DNA from: Iamia sp038233335
GTDB taxonomy: Bacteria > Actinomycetota > Acidimicrobiia > Acidimicrobiales > Iamiaceae
Direction of reading: 5' to 3'
NCBI GenBank assembly: GCA_038233335.1
Contig: JBBSME010000034.1
Coordinates: 1-25,278 of the forward strand
Length of the DNA stretch: 25,278 nucleotides
This document shows positions 15,237 to 23,505 of this stretch, piece after piece (positions within the stretch are counted from its first letter, which is position 1; the number at the start of each line of letters is the position of its first letter). The notes beneath the pieces are model-generated. The model was not told where the DNA came from. It searched no databases and worked only from the letters and a program-made list of their open reading frames with translations. The translations under genes and the position numbers were made by a program.

Positions 15237-17663
15237 TCACGCCTGGCTGGCCGAGAGGGTGAAGGTCCCCACCGTGCTGGCCGACCCCTGGACCTCGATG
15301 CGCCAGCTGGTGGTCTCGTCGGGCGTGAAGGACACCGACTCGGCCTGGCCGGGCCCGCCGCTGTTGAAGCGACGCAGCTCGGTGTCGGTGTCGGGGTCCT
15401 TGACGATGAACACGGGGTCGAACGCCGGGTCGTCGGGGGTCAGGTCGACGACCACCTCCTGGCCGCCCTGGATCGTGAGGTCGATGAACTGGATGTCGCC
15501 GGGGGCCGCGATCTCCCCGGTGGCCTCGGGTGAGGTGCCGTTGCCGAGGACGAACGGCTCCACCTCGACCACGTTCACCCGGAACGAACCGGTGACCTCG
15601 TCGAGGCCGCCGTCGACCCGCACTGCGTAGGTGCCGGCATCACCGGTGGTGAACGCGGCGGTGCCCTCGTCCAGCTCGACCAGGTCGAGCGCGGTGCCCT
15701 CGGCGTCGATCACCGCGTAGTCCAGGTCGGGGTCGTTGTACACGAGCTCGTAGGGGTGCTCGGCGTCCAGGTCGACGCTGTACTCGACGATGTCGCCGGG
15801 CTGGCCCAGGCCGCCGGACTCGGCCGTGCCGACCTCCAGGTCCTTCCGGACCAACCGGCTGACCCGCACCGAGACCGTGCCCGTGCTCCAGCCGTCTTTG
15901 CCCACGACCAGCAGGTACTCGCCGGACTCGTCCGGTTCGATGAGGGAGAAGGCCGACTCGTACTCGCCGGAGGGGGTCACCAGGAAGGCCTGGACCTCGT
16001 CATCGACGTCGCCGCCCAGGTCGGCCGAGACCGTGAAGGGCTCGCCCGCGGTGGCGTCGACGGTCACCACCGCGAAGCCGGCGTTGTTGAGGTCGACGTC
16101 CACCGCCGCGCCGGCCGCGACCGAGTCCGTGGGCTCGGCCAGCTCCGGGTAGTCGACGGCCCGCAAGATGGTGTCGGCCGAGATCTCCGGCACGATGTCG
16201 GCGGCGTAGTCGGTCAGGGTGGCCAGCGGGTCCACCCGCCACCCGCCGTCCTCCTCGATCGCGACCACGGTGAGGGCGTCGACGCCCGTCTGCGCCCACC
16301 CCTCGGTGAGACAGAAGTCCGACGAGGCGACGTCGCGCTCCTCGTCGTCGCTCATGGTGGCGTCGCCATCGTCGGCGGCGTGGTCGTCGACCTCGAGGCA
16401 GGTCCCGTCCCAGACCACGTCGGCCACCCGGTCGTCGCCGTCCTCGTCGGTGTAGCTCAGGGTTCCTTCGATCCGGGTGACGGTGACCGCCATCCCGCCG
16501 GCCTCCCGCTCGGCGGCGTCGGTCTCCACGGTCACGTCGACCGACGTGTCGTCGCCCAGGCGTCCGACGAGCTCTTCCAGCGCGCCGGGGTAGGAGCGCA
16601 CGACCTCGCCGGCCTCGCCCGCGGTGAGGTCCCCGGATGCGGGTCCATCGGCCTCGCCGACGCCGGTGAGGAGCTCGACGACCGCAGCCTCAGGGTCGTC
16701 GGCCCCTTCTCCGGCATCGGGCGGGGGCAGGTCCGGTGAGGCCAGCCCGAAGCTGTCGACCGCGTACTGCGCCGCGGTGAACAGCGGGCTGACGTACCAC
16801 CCGCCGTCACGGCGGACGGTGATCAGGAAGGGGTCGACCTCATCGCCCTCCTCGCTGGTGATGACCAGGTCCTCGTCGGCCAGCTCACCCTCGATGGTGC
16901 GGTCGACCTCCTCGTCGTCGACCTCAGCGGCCCGCTCGACCACGGCGTCGGTCTCGCCCCCGAGCTCGTCGCGGGTGACCGAGATGTCGGCGCTGCCCCC
17001 GCTGATGGTCACCCGGGACACGTCGGGGCCCAGCTCGTCGACCTGGTAGGTGACGCCCGAGAGGGCCAGGTCGACGCCACCGAGGGCGTCCTCGTCGGGG
17101 GCGAAGCCGAGGGCGGTGGCCCGGTCGGCAGCCGACTCGTACACGTCGCCCAGGGCCTCCACCTCGTCCGGGTTCATGGTGGCCAGGGCGGCCACCGGGT
17201 CCTCGGCCTCGAGCGCGGCGGCCAGGTCCTCGGCCGCGGCCTCGGGGCTCCCGGCCCCGCCGCTCCCACCGGTGACGGCCCGGACCACGAAGAAGCCGAT
17301 CGCGGCCACGGCGAGGACGCCCACCGCGACCAGTGCGATGGCCAGCTTGCCCTTGCCGCGCTTGGGCGGCGGGGTCGACCCGTACCCGGGCGGGGGCACC
17401 GATCCGGGAGGGGGCGGTGGCCCGCCCTGCGGGCTCCCGTAGCCCGAGGGGGGCACGGGTCCGGCTGGAGCGCCGGGCGGAGGGAAGCCCTGGGCGGGCG
17501 GGACGGTGCCGGGCGGCGGCCCGGTGGGCGGGGCTCCCGGGGGCGGGTTGGTCGAGGGGCGCTGGGGAGGGGGCGGAGCGGAGGGCACGCCGGGCTGCGG
17601 AGGGGGCGTGCGCCCCGGCGGGTTCCACCCCGGGCTGCCCGGGTTCGGCCGCTGATCGCTCAT
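15237..17663 (-). CDS. proline-rich single-pass surface protein (paralogue of the next upstream gene)
   Basis: An 808-residue protein that I cannot assign to a named family. Residues 1-100 are an intracellular Pro/Gly-rich tail with many PPP runs; 107-130 form one transmembrane helix after KRGKGK; the rest is a large acidic extracellular part. After a helical EAAAEDLAAAL segment come beta-rich regions. Two C-terminal domains starting with PGD motifs (QPGDIVEYSVDL and APGDIQFIDLTI) resemble PPC-like beta-sandwich modules. The QPGD domain is clearly related to the NPGDAVVYEIDL domain of the protein at 17731-19131. The ATG is preceded by AAGGTGG and by a coupled 15-codon ORF. It is convergent with nusB. 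A function in envelope sensing or adhesion would be a guess. Confidence 0.75.
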   Translation of the reverse strand: MSDQRPNPGSPGWNPPGRTPPPQPGVPSAPPPPQRPSTNPPPGAPPTGPPPGTVPPAQGFPPPGAPAGPVPPSGYGSPQGGPPPPPGSVPPPGYGSTPPPKRGKGKLAIALVAVGVLAVAAIGFFVVRAVTGGSGGAGSPEAAAEDLAAALEAEDPVAALATMNPDEVEALGDVYESAADRATALGFAPDEDALGGVDLALSGVTYQVDELGPDVSRVTISGGSADISVTRDELGGETDAVVERAAEVDDEEVDRTIEGELADEDLVITSEEGDEVDPFLITVRRDGGWYVSPLFTAAQYAVDSFGLASPDLPPPDAGEGADDPEAAVVELLTGVGEADGPASGDLTAGEAGEVVRSYPGALEELVGRLGDDTSVDVTVETDAAEREAGGMAVTVTRIEGTLSYTDEDGDDRVADVVWDGTCLEVDDHAADDGDATMSDDEERDVASSDFCLTEGWAQTGVDALTVVAIEEDGGWRVDPLATLTDYAADIVPEISADTILRAVDYPELAEPTDSVAAGAAVDVDLNNAGFAVVTVDATAGEPFTVSADLGGDVDDEVQAFLVTPSGEYESAFSLIEPDESGEYLLVVGKDGWSTGTVSVRVSRLVRKDLEVGTAESGGLGQPGDIVEYSVDLDAEHPYELVYNDPDLDYAVIDAEGTALDLVELDEGTAAFTTGDAGTYAVRVDGGLDEVTGSFRVNVVEVEPFVLGNGTSPEATGEIAAPGDIQFIDLTIQGGQEVVVDLTPDDPAFDPVFIVKDPDTDTELRRFNSGGPGQAESVSFTPDETTSWRIEVQGSASTVGTFTLSASQA

Positions 17664-17707
17664 CTGTCCACCTTCGGCCGTCGGGCTCGCTCGCTGCGGT
17701 TGCTCAT
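17660..17707 (-). CDS. 15-codon basic mini-ORF coupled to the 808-residue surface protein gene
   Basis: ATG at 17707 opens a frame encoding MSNRSERARRPKVDR, whose TGA overlaps the downstream ATG by four bases (ATGA). It has the best Shine-Dalgarno of this cluster, GGGGAGGGAG with GGAGG seven bases before the ATG, and starts 23 bases after the upstream gene's stop. Seven of 15 residues are Arg or Lys. It could be a leader peptide that feeds ribosomes onto the surface-protein start, or a chance frame beside an ordinary Shine-Dalgarno. Confidence 0.4.
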   Translation of the reverse strand: MSNRSERARRPKVDR

Positions 17708-17730
17708 CGGTCTCCCTCCCCGCGCGTCGG

Positions 17731-19131
17731 TCAGCTGACGCGCTCGACGTCGATCGTGATCCCGTCGGCGACCGAGTTCAGGATCTCGGCTTGGAACTCG
17801 AGGCGGCTGTACTGGTCGGCGGTGTACTCGATCGACTCCGGCTCCCCAGCAGGCGCATCGTTCCGCGGGTCGTCCTCGGCGACGTCGGCCCGGAGGGTGA
17901 GGCCCAGGTCGGCCGACCCGTCCGGGGTGGCCGTGACCTTGACGGTCACCCCCTCGCGCACCTCGACGCGGAAGCGCCCGAACTGCCCGTCCGCCTCCTC
18001 CGGGGTGGAGAACGTGTACCCGAAGCCCGAGTCGGCGGGCTCGCCATCGCTCAGGTTGGTGATGGTGAAGTCCGGCACCGAGAGGAGCGACACGGCGAAT
18101 TCGGTCGTGGTCGTTCCCGGCGCGATCACCGTGACGCGGTAGGTCCCCTCCTCGGTGGTCGTCACCCGGGGCCCCTCCGTTCCGGGGGTGGTCTCGAGCT
18201 CGGTGCCCTCCGGGTCCTCGATCGTCGCCTCGACGTCGCCCTCGTCGACGACGAGCGTGTAGAGGCTGTCAGCCGGCAGGTCGATCTCGTAGACCACGGC
18301 GTCGCCGGGGTTGGCGATCTCCCCATCGGTGAAGACGAGGATGAAGGTCTCCTCGACGGTCACCTCGCCCACCGACACGTCGACCTCGGCCGGGCCGGCA
18401 TCCTCGGCGACCAGCAGCACAGCGTTGTCGCCGGACTCCTGGGTCGTGACGATCGCCCCGACCTCGCCCAGCACGAGCCCCGCCGGGCTGAGGACCAGCC
18501 CACTGACGTCGTCGGCGTCGGGGAGCACGCGGAGCAGGTCGTCGGGCTGGGTGGCCACGACCACGGTGCCCAGGCCATCGTCGTCGAGCATCGCGGGGGT
18601 GGTCTCACCCTGGGGGGCGTCGGTGCCCTCCAGCAGCTCGGGGAAGTCGTCGACGATCGACTCGACCTGATCGCGGTCGTCGGAGGTGAGCGCACCGCGC
18701 AGGTCGGAACGGGCCTCGGCCAGCGCCGAGTCCTCGGTCGTGGTGGTGGGGCCGGCCTCGTCGTCGTCGCCGCCCAGGACGGTGACCCCGACCACGACGA
18801 GCACGACCACCACGACGAGCCCGAGCACTCCGAGCCCGATGAGCAGTGGTGCCTTGCTCTTCTTCTGGGCCGGGGGCGGGTAGGTCGCGGGGGCGCCGTA
18901 GGGGGCGGGGCCCGGTGGGGACGCAGGTGGCTGGCCGGGGGGCGGCCCCTGCGGCGGAGGTGGCGCCTGGCCCGGCGGCGGGCCGTAGGCACCGCCGGGG
19001 GCCGAGGTGTGGCCGGTGGGTGGGGCCGGGGTCGGCGGCGGGGTCGGTGTGGGGCTGGGCGTCGTCCGCCCGGTGCGCCATCCCGGCGTCGTCGTCTGGT
19101 CGGGGTCCTCGGGGGGAGGGGTGTCGCTCAT
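17731..19131 (-). CDS. proline-rich single-pass surface protein
   Basis: A 466-residue protein without a recognised family name. The layout copies its downstream neighbour: an intracellular Pro/Thr/Gly-rich tail (1-90), basic KKSK, one transmembrane helix at about 95-119, then an acidic extracellular part. A first extracellular domain (about 125-280) includes a DSALAEARSDL helix; a second begins NPGDAVVYEIDLPADSLYTL and aligns with the neighbour's QPGDIVEYSVDL domain; a third ends the protein. The ATG at 19131 is chosen because MSDTPPP mirrors the MSDQRP start of the paralogue; an in-frame ATG at 19152 is the alternative. Neither has a good Shine-Dalgarno. A -10-like box lies at 19185-19190. 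It is probably co-transcribed with the mini-ORF and the 808-residue gene. Confidence 0.72.
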   Translation of the reverse strand: MSDTPPPEDPDQTTTPGWRTGRTTPSPTPTPPPTPAPPTGHTSAPGGAYGPPPGQAPPPPQGPPPGQPPASPPGPAPYGAPATYPPPAQKKSKAPLLIGLGVLGLVVVVVLVVVGVTVLGGDDDEAGPTTTTEDSALAEARSDLRGALTSDDRDQVESIVDDFPELLEGTDAPQGETTPAMLDDDGLGTVVVATQPDDLLRVLPDADDVSGLVLSPAGLVLGEVGAIVTTQESGDNAVLLVAEDAGPAEVDVSVGEVTVEETFILVFTDGEIANPGDAVVYEIDLPADSLYTLVVDEGDVEATIEDPEGTELETTPGTEGPRVTTTEEGTYRVTVIAPGTTTTEFAVSLLSVPDFTITNLSDGEPADSGFGYTFSTPEEADGQFGRFRVEVREGVTVKVTATPDGSADLGLTLRADVAEDDPRNDAPAGEPESIEYTADQYSRLEFQAEILNSVADGITIDVERVS

Positions 19132-19184
19132 GGTGGTGTCGGAAGCCGCCATCCGGGGGTCGTGGAGGGCCGGACGTGGCTCGG

Positions 19185-19190
19185 AACGTA
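19185..19190 (-). promoter_or_regulatory. candidate -10 box (TACGTT) for the surface-protein operon
   Basis: On the minus strand TACGTT fits TAnnnT and would place the transcript start about 25 bases before the ATG at 19152 and 46 bases before the ATG at 19131. It lies in the gap after the small membrane protein's stop at 19248. No -35 is evident. Confidence 0.3.
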
Positions 19191-19247
19191 CCACCGCACC
19201 CCCGAGCGGACATCGTGGACGGGCGGGGGGCCCTCCCCGGACCCGAC

Positions 19248-19742
19248 TCACGCGTCAGACGGGTGACGCCTGCCGTCGGCCGGCCCGGGCGGGTGGATCG
19301 GGTGCTCTCGGGGCCCGCTCCGGCCGAGCACGCCGAGGAGGGCGGCGACCACGCCGAGCGCGGCCCCCGTGACGGCCAGCACCGTGCCCGGGCCCGTCCC
19401 GGAGCGGCCCACCCGGTCCAGGGTGTCCACCACCAGCCCGCTGGCCGCCAACCCGCCAGCCGCGGCCACCGCCGAGAGGGCGGCACCCCGCCGACCACCC
19501 AGTCCGGCCCCGACCAGGAGGAGCGCACCGCTGAGCGGCACCGCGTAGACGACCAGGCCGATCCATCGGGAGGCCCAGGCGTCGACTGCGCCCGAGAGGA
19601 TGAGGTCGCCCACCCGGTGCAGGGCGATGCTCGAACCCGCGCCCCGTCCGGACCACGGCATCGCCGTGGCCACCAGGAGGAGCAAGCCGCCGAGGGCCGC
19701 GGAGGCCCGGCTCGCGCTCCGGGCTGCGGGCGAGCCGGGCAC
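19248..19742 (-). CDS. small four-helix membrane protein, function unknown
   Basis: A 164-residue hydrophobic protein with about four membrane helices (roughly 13-30, 60-81, 87-107 and 119-140) and a short polar C-terminal tail rich in Pro, His and Arg. The pattern ALGGLLLLVATAMPW then a loop and ILSGAVDAWASRWIGLVVY recalls small actinobacterial integral membrane proteins of unknown role. The GTG at 19742 is chosen because TAGGTT ends seven bases before it, exactly as in aroC; the same frame continues far upstream only because antisense frames of other genes are open. It precedes the surface-protein genes on the same strand and is divergent from the GNAT gene. Confidence 0.62.
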   Translation of the reverse strand: MPGSPAARSASRASAALGGLLLLVATAMPWSGRGAGSSIALHRVGDLILSGAVDAWASRWIGLVVYAVPLSGALLLVGAGLGGRRGAALSAVAAAGGLAASGLVVDTLDRVGRSGTGPGTVLAVTGAALGVVAALLGVLGRSGPREHPIHPPGPADGRRHPSDA

Positions 19743-19749
19743 GCGCGCG

Positions 19750-19755
19750 AACCTA
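19750..19755 (-). promoter_or_regulatory. -10 box (TAGGTT) for leaderless small membrane protein transcript
   Basis: On the minus strand TAGGTT is followed by seven bases and the GTG at 19742, identical in hexamer and spacing to the aroC start. The nearby GGAGGAGGG further upstream is about 20 bases from the GTG, too far to act as its Shine-Dalgarno. Confidence 0.5.
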
Positions 19756-19817
19756 CTGCACGTCCCTCCTCCCGGGATCGGTCGCTCCCGACCGGATGCC
19801 GGCCCTCGGGACCCCCC

Positions 19818-20402
19818 GTGACCCCTCCCGACCCCGCCCTGCTGCCGACCCTGGTCGCGCCGACCGCAGGGATCCGCCTGCGTCCTTGGGGCGAGGCCGA
19901 TGCTGGCGCCCTGGTGGCGGCGTGGCACCGGCCGGACATCGCCGGGCGGTCCCGGGGGAGCGACGATCGGTCGCTCGCGGCCGCGGCGCGGTGGATCGCG
20001 GGGGCCGAGGCCCGGGCCGCCGCAGGGCTGGCGGTGGACCTGGTGGTCGGTCCGCTCGAAGGGGACGCCGTGTGGGGCGAGGTGGGAGTGGTCCGGCGTC
20101 AGCTCCGCGCCGCCGGGCAGGACCCCGACGTGGTGCGCACGGTGTGGGAGGTGGGCTGGTGGGTGGTGCCGACCGAGCGAGGGCGGGGGCTGGCGTCGGC
20201 CGCGGTGGCCCTCCTCGGAGCGTGGGCCGGTGGCGCGCTCGACATCACCGGGTGGGTGGCGCGCATCGAGCCCACCAACCGGGCGTCGCACGTCGTGGCC
20301 CGGGCGGCGGGCATGGTTCGCAGGGGTCGCTTCGACGCCGACCACGACCTGTGGGCCGGGGCCGTCCCCGGTTCCCCGCCCGTTCCCGGGGGACCGGTGT
20401 AG
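19818..20402 (+). CDS. GNAT family N-acetyltransferase (RimJ/RimL-like)
   Basis: A 194-residue protein with a GNAT fold. The start region gives a beta strand IRLRPWGEADAGAL typical of the RimJ/RimL branch; VWEVGWWVVPTERGRGLASAAV holds the acetyl-CoA pyrophosphate loop (RGRGLA, 121-126); ITGWVARIEPTNRASHVVARAAGM is the conserved C-terminal motif. The acceptor could be a ribosomal or other protein N-terminus or a small molecule; nothing nearby tells which. The GTG at 19818 is favoured since the domain starts about 18 residues later; the Shine-Dalgarno is poor. Its stop codon overlaps the putative pyrR -10 box. Confidence 0.8.
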   Translation: MTPPDPALLPTLVAPTAGIRLRPWGEADAGALVAAWHRPDIAGRSRGSDDRSLAAAARWIAGAEARAAAGLAVDLVVGPLEGDAVWGEVGVVRRQLRAAGQDPDVVRTVWEVGWWVVPTERGRGLASAAVALLGAWAGGALDITGWVARIEPTNRASHVVARAAGMVRRGRFDADHDLWAGAVPGSPPVPGGPV

Positions 20403-20405
20403 GGT
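20400..20405 (+). promoter_or_regulatory. candidate -10 box (TAGGGT) of the pyrRBC operon
   Basis: TAGGGT ends eight bases before the CCGU that opens the PyrR-binding stem, so transcription would start just before the hairpin. The equivalent box before carA is TACGGT at nearly the same distance. It overlaps the end of the GNAT gene. Confidence 0.45.
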
Positions 20406-20413
20406 CGGGACGT

Positions 20414-20444
20414 CCGTGAAGCGGGTCCGGTGAGGCTCGCACGG
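20414..20444 (+). promoter_or_regulatory. PyrR-binding RNA stem-loop in the pyrR leader
   Basis: The lower stem CCGU/ACGG (20414-20417 with 20441-20444) has a GAA bulge on the 5' side. The upper stem GCGGG/CUCGC is followed by a bulged U, then CC/GG, and a GGUGA loop. GGUCCGGUGAGGCU matches the PyrR-binding consensus ARUCCNGNGAGGYU at every position but the first. The pyrR Shine-Dalgarno AGGAG (20447-20451) starts three bases after the stem, so UMP-loaded PyrR bound here would block ribosome entry. PyrR-mediated translational repression of this sort is known from Mycobacterium smegmatis; no terminator or antiterminator pair is visible. Confidence 0.85.
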
Positions 20445-20456
20445 GCAGGAGTCCCC

Positions 20457-21023
20457 GTGGCCGAGAGAGAGCGACGCATCACCCCGCCCTACGGCGGCGT
20501 CTTCGTCCCCCGCACCCGTGTCCTGGAGCAGGACGATGTGGCCCGGGCCATCTGGCGCATGGCCCACGAGATCGTGGAGCGCAACCACGGGCTCGGTGAG
20601 GTGCTGGTCGTCGGCCTCCAGACCGGTGGGTGCTGGATCGCCGAGCGCCTGGCCGACGCCCTCGACTCCATCGAGAAGGTCCGGCCCGAGGTCGGTGTGC
20701 TCGACGTGGCCTTCTACCGAGACGACATCGGGATCCGCCCCGTGCTCCCGGAGGCGGTGACGGACATCCCCGAGGACATCGACGGGCGCAGCATCGTCCT
20801 GGTCGACGACGTCCTCTTCACGGGCCGCACGATCCGGGCCGCCCTGGGGGCCCTGCACGACTACGGGCGTCCCCGCACCGTGCAGCTGGCGGTGATGGTC
20901 GACCGCGGCCACCGGGAGCTGCCCATCCGTCCGGACTACGTGGGCAAGAACCTCCCCACCCGCCGCGACGAGGTCGTCGACGTCCACCCCGACGGTGTGG
21001 ACCTCGGGGAGATGGTCAAGTGA
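20457..21023 (+). CDS. pyrR: PyrR: pyrimidine operon RNA-binding regulator / uracil phosphoribosyltransferase homologue
   Basis: A 188-residue type I PRTase-fold protein. The PRPP motif IVLVDDVLFTGRTIR is at residues 113-127; ARAIWRMAHEIVERN near the N-terminus and DRGHRELPIRPDYVGKNLPT near the C-terminus are typical of PyrR. It senses UMP/UTP against PRPP and binds the stem-loops described here. The first approximately 20 residues (MAERERRITPPYGGVFVP) extend beyond the usual PyrR start and resemble the carA leader peptide. GTG at 20457 is chosen because AGGAG lies five bases before it; the earlier in-frame GTG at 20430 sits inside the hairpin. It heads the pyrR-pyrB-pyrC operon; the stop is 13 bases before pyrB. 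Confidence 0.95.
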   Translation: MAERERRITPPYGGVFVPRTRVLEQDDVARAIWRMAHEIVERNHGLGEVLVVGLQTGGCWIAERLADALDSIEKVRPEVGVLDVAFYRDDIGIRPVLPEAVTDIPEDIDGRSIVLVDDVLFTGRTIRAALGALHDYGRPRTVQLAVMVDRGHRELPIRPDYVGKNLPTRRDEVVDVHPDGVDLGEMVK

Positions 21024-21036
21024 GGAGCACATCCCG

Positions 21037-22128
<1,092 letters not shown>

Positions 22129-22158
22129 GCGTCGGCGGCCCACCCCGCGAGGAGCGAG

Positions 22159-23442
22159 ATGTCTGACACGTTGGTGATCAAGGGGGGTCAAGTCATCGAC
22201 GCGTCCGGCGAACGGACCGCCGATGTGGCCGTCGTCGATGGGCGCATCGCCGCGGTGGGCGCCGACCTCGACGGCGACCGCACCCTCGACGCCGGCGGCT
22301 GCGTCGTCGCCCCTGGCCTCGTCGACCTCCACGCTCACCTCCGCCAGCCGGGCCAGGAGGAGGCCGAGACCATCGAGACGGGCAGCCGGTGCGCCGCCCT
22401 GGGCGGGTTCACGGCGGTGGTGGCCATGCCCAACACCACGCCGGCCATCGACTCGGCCGGTGTCGTGCGCGAGGTCCAGGAGCTGGCCCGCACCGCGCTG
22501 TGCGCCGTCCACCCCTCGGGCGCCATCACGATCGAGCGGGCCGGCGAGGCGCTGGCCCCCATGGCCGAGATGGCTGATCTCGGGGTGCGGATCTTCACCG
22601 ACGACGGCACCGGCGTGCAGGACGACCTCCTCATGCGGCGGGCCATGGAGTACGCCGTCGGCCTGCCCCACGACGTGGTCCTGGCCCAGCACTGCGAGAA
22701 CAGCCAGCTGGCCGCCGGCGGCCACATGCACGAGGGGGAGTGGTCCTCCCGGCTCGGGATCGCCGGGCAGCCCCACGCGGCCGAGGAGTCCATGGTCGCC
22801 CGCGACATCGCCCTGGCCCGCCTCACCGGCGCGCGCATCCACATGCAGCACATGTCCACCGCCGGGTCGGTGGCCCTGATCGCCGAGGCCCGGGCCTCGG
22901 GCCTCGCCGTCAGCGCCGAGGCCACCCCCCACCACCTCCTGCTCACCCACGCCGAGTGCGCGGGCTACGACCCAGTGTTCAAGGTCAACCCGCCGCTGCG
23001 CACCGAGGCCGACGTCGCCGCGGTCCGGGCCGGGGTGGTCGACGCCACCCTCGACGTGATCGCCACCGACCACGCCCCCCACACCCAAGACACCAAGGAC
23101 GAGCCCTTCGACCAGGCTCCGCCGGGGATGTTGGGCCTGGAGTTCGCCCTGGGCGTGGCCCTGTCGGTGCTGGAGCTCCCGCTGGCCGAGGTCCTGGCCC
23201 GCATGTCGTGGCGCCCTGCCGCGGTCGTCGGCCTGAGCGCCGCCCAGGGCGGTCCCGTCGAGGCCGGTCGGCCGGCCAACCTCTGCGTCATCGATCCGGA
23301 GGCGACCTGGACGGTCGAGGCGGGCCAGACGGCCAGCCGCAGCCGCAACGTCCCCTACGTGGGCCACACGCTCAAGGGGAAGGTCCGCCACACCGTCTGC
23401 GCCGGTGAGCCCGTCGTGATCGACGGCGCCGCCCAGCGCTGA
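22159..23442 (+). CDS. pyrC: dihydroorotase (class I)
   Basis: A 427-residue amidohydrolase that closes carbamoyl aspartate to dihydroorotate, the third pyrimidine step. The zinc ligands H58 and H60 are in LVDLHAHLRQPG; TAVVAMPNTTP follows; HCENSQLA and HMSTAGS give later histidines; D304 in ATDHAPHT is the catalytic aspartate; PAVVGL-type C-terminal strands complete the barrel enzyme. Length and motifs fit the class I enzymes of Gram-positive bacteria. The ATG at 22159 has GAGGAG about five bases upstream and lies 30 bases after pyrB. It is the last gene of this pyr segment; the next pyr gene, carA, begins 1.6 kb further on. Confidence 0.95.
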   Translation: MSDTLVIKGGQVIDASGERTADVAVVDGRIAAVGADLDGDRTLDAGGCVVAPGLVDLHAHLRQPGQEEAETIETGSRCAALGGFTAVVAMPNTTPAIDSAGVVREVQELARTALCAVHPSGAITIERAGEALAPMAEMADLGVRIFTDDGTGVQDDLLMRRAMEYAVGLPHDVVLAQHCENSQLAAGGHMHEGEWSSRLGIAGQPHAAEESMVARDIALARLTGARIHMQHMSTAGSVALIAEARASGLAVSAEATPHHLLLTHAECAGYDPVFKVNPPLRTEADVAAVRAGVVDATLDVIATDHAPHTQDTKDEPFDQAPPGMLGLEFALGVALSVLELPLAEVLARMSWRPAAVVGLSAAQGGPVEAGRPANLCVIDPEATWTVEAGQTASRSRNVPYVGHTLKGKVRHTVCAGEPVVIDGAAQR

Positions 23443-23454
23443 TCGGCCGACGAC

Positions 23455-23484
23455 GCGTTCTAGAACGCGGTTGAGGTTCTAGAA
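23455..23484 (+). promoter_or_regulatory. paired palindromic operator of the vapBC promoter
   Basis: Two copies of TTCTAGAA lie at 23458-23465 and 23477-23484, centres 19 bases apart (about two helical turns). The first is extended to a perfect 14-base palindrome GCGTTCTAGAACGC (23455-23468). The second sits right after the -35 box, within the -35/-10 spacer. This placement fits autorepression by the VapBC complex binding side by side on one DNA face. Confidence 0.7.
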
Positions 23485-23499
23485 ACGGGTCGGTACCCT
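23471..23499 (+). promoter_or_regulatory. vapBC promoter, leaderless
   Basis: The -35 TTGAGG (23471-23476) and -10 TACCCT (23494-23499) are separated by 17 bases, the best -35/-10 pair in the window. The ATG at 23506 is six bases beyond the -10, so the mRNA probably begins at the start codon. No Shine-Dalgarno is present. Confidence 0.65.
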
Positions 23500-23505
23500 G
23501 TGCCC

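Noticed and set aside
20430..20456. Earlier GTG start for pyrR at 20430
   Set aside because: It lies inside the PyrR-binding hairpin and has no ribosome site, whereas GTG 20457 follows AGGAG by five bases and matches the leader-peptide start before carA.
20406..20456. Transcription attenuator (terminator/antiterminator) before pyrR
   Set aside because: No second competing hairpin and no T-run follow the PyrR stem-loop; the Shine-Dalgarno comes immediately, which fits translational control.
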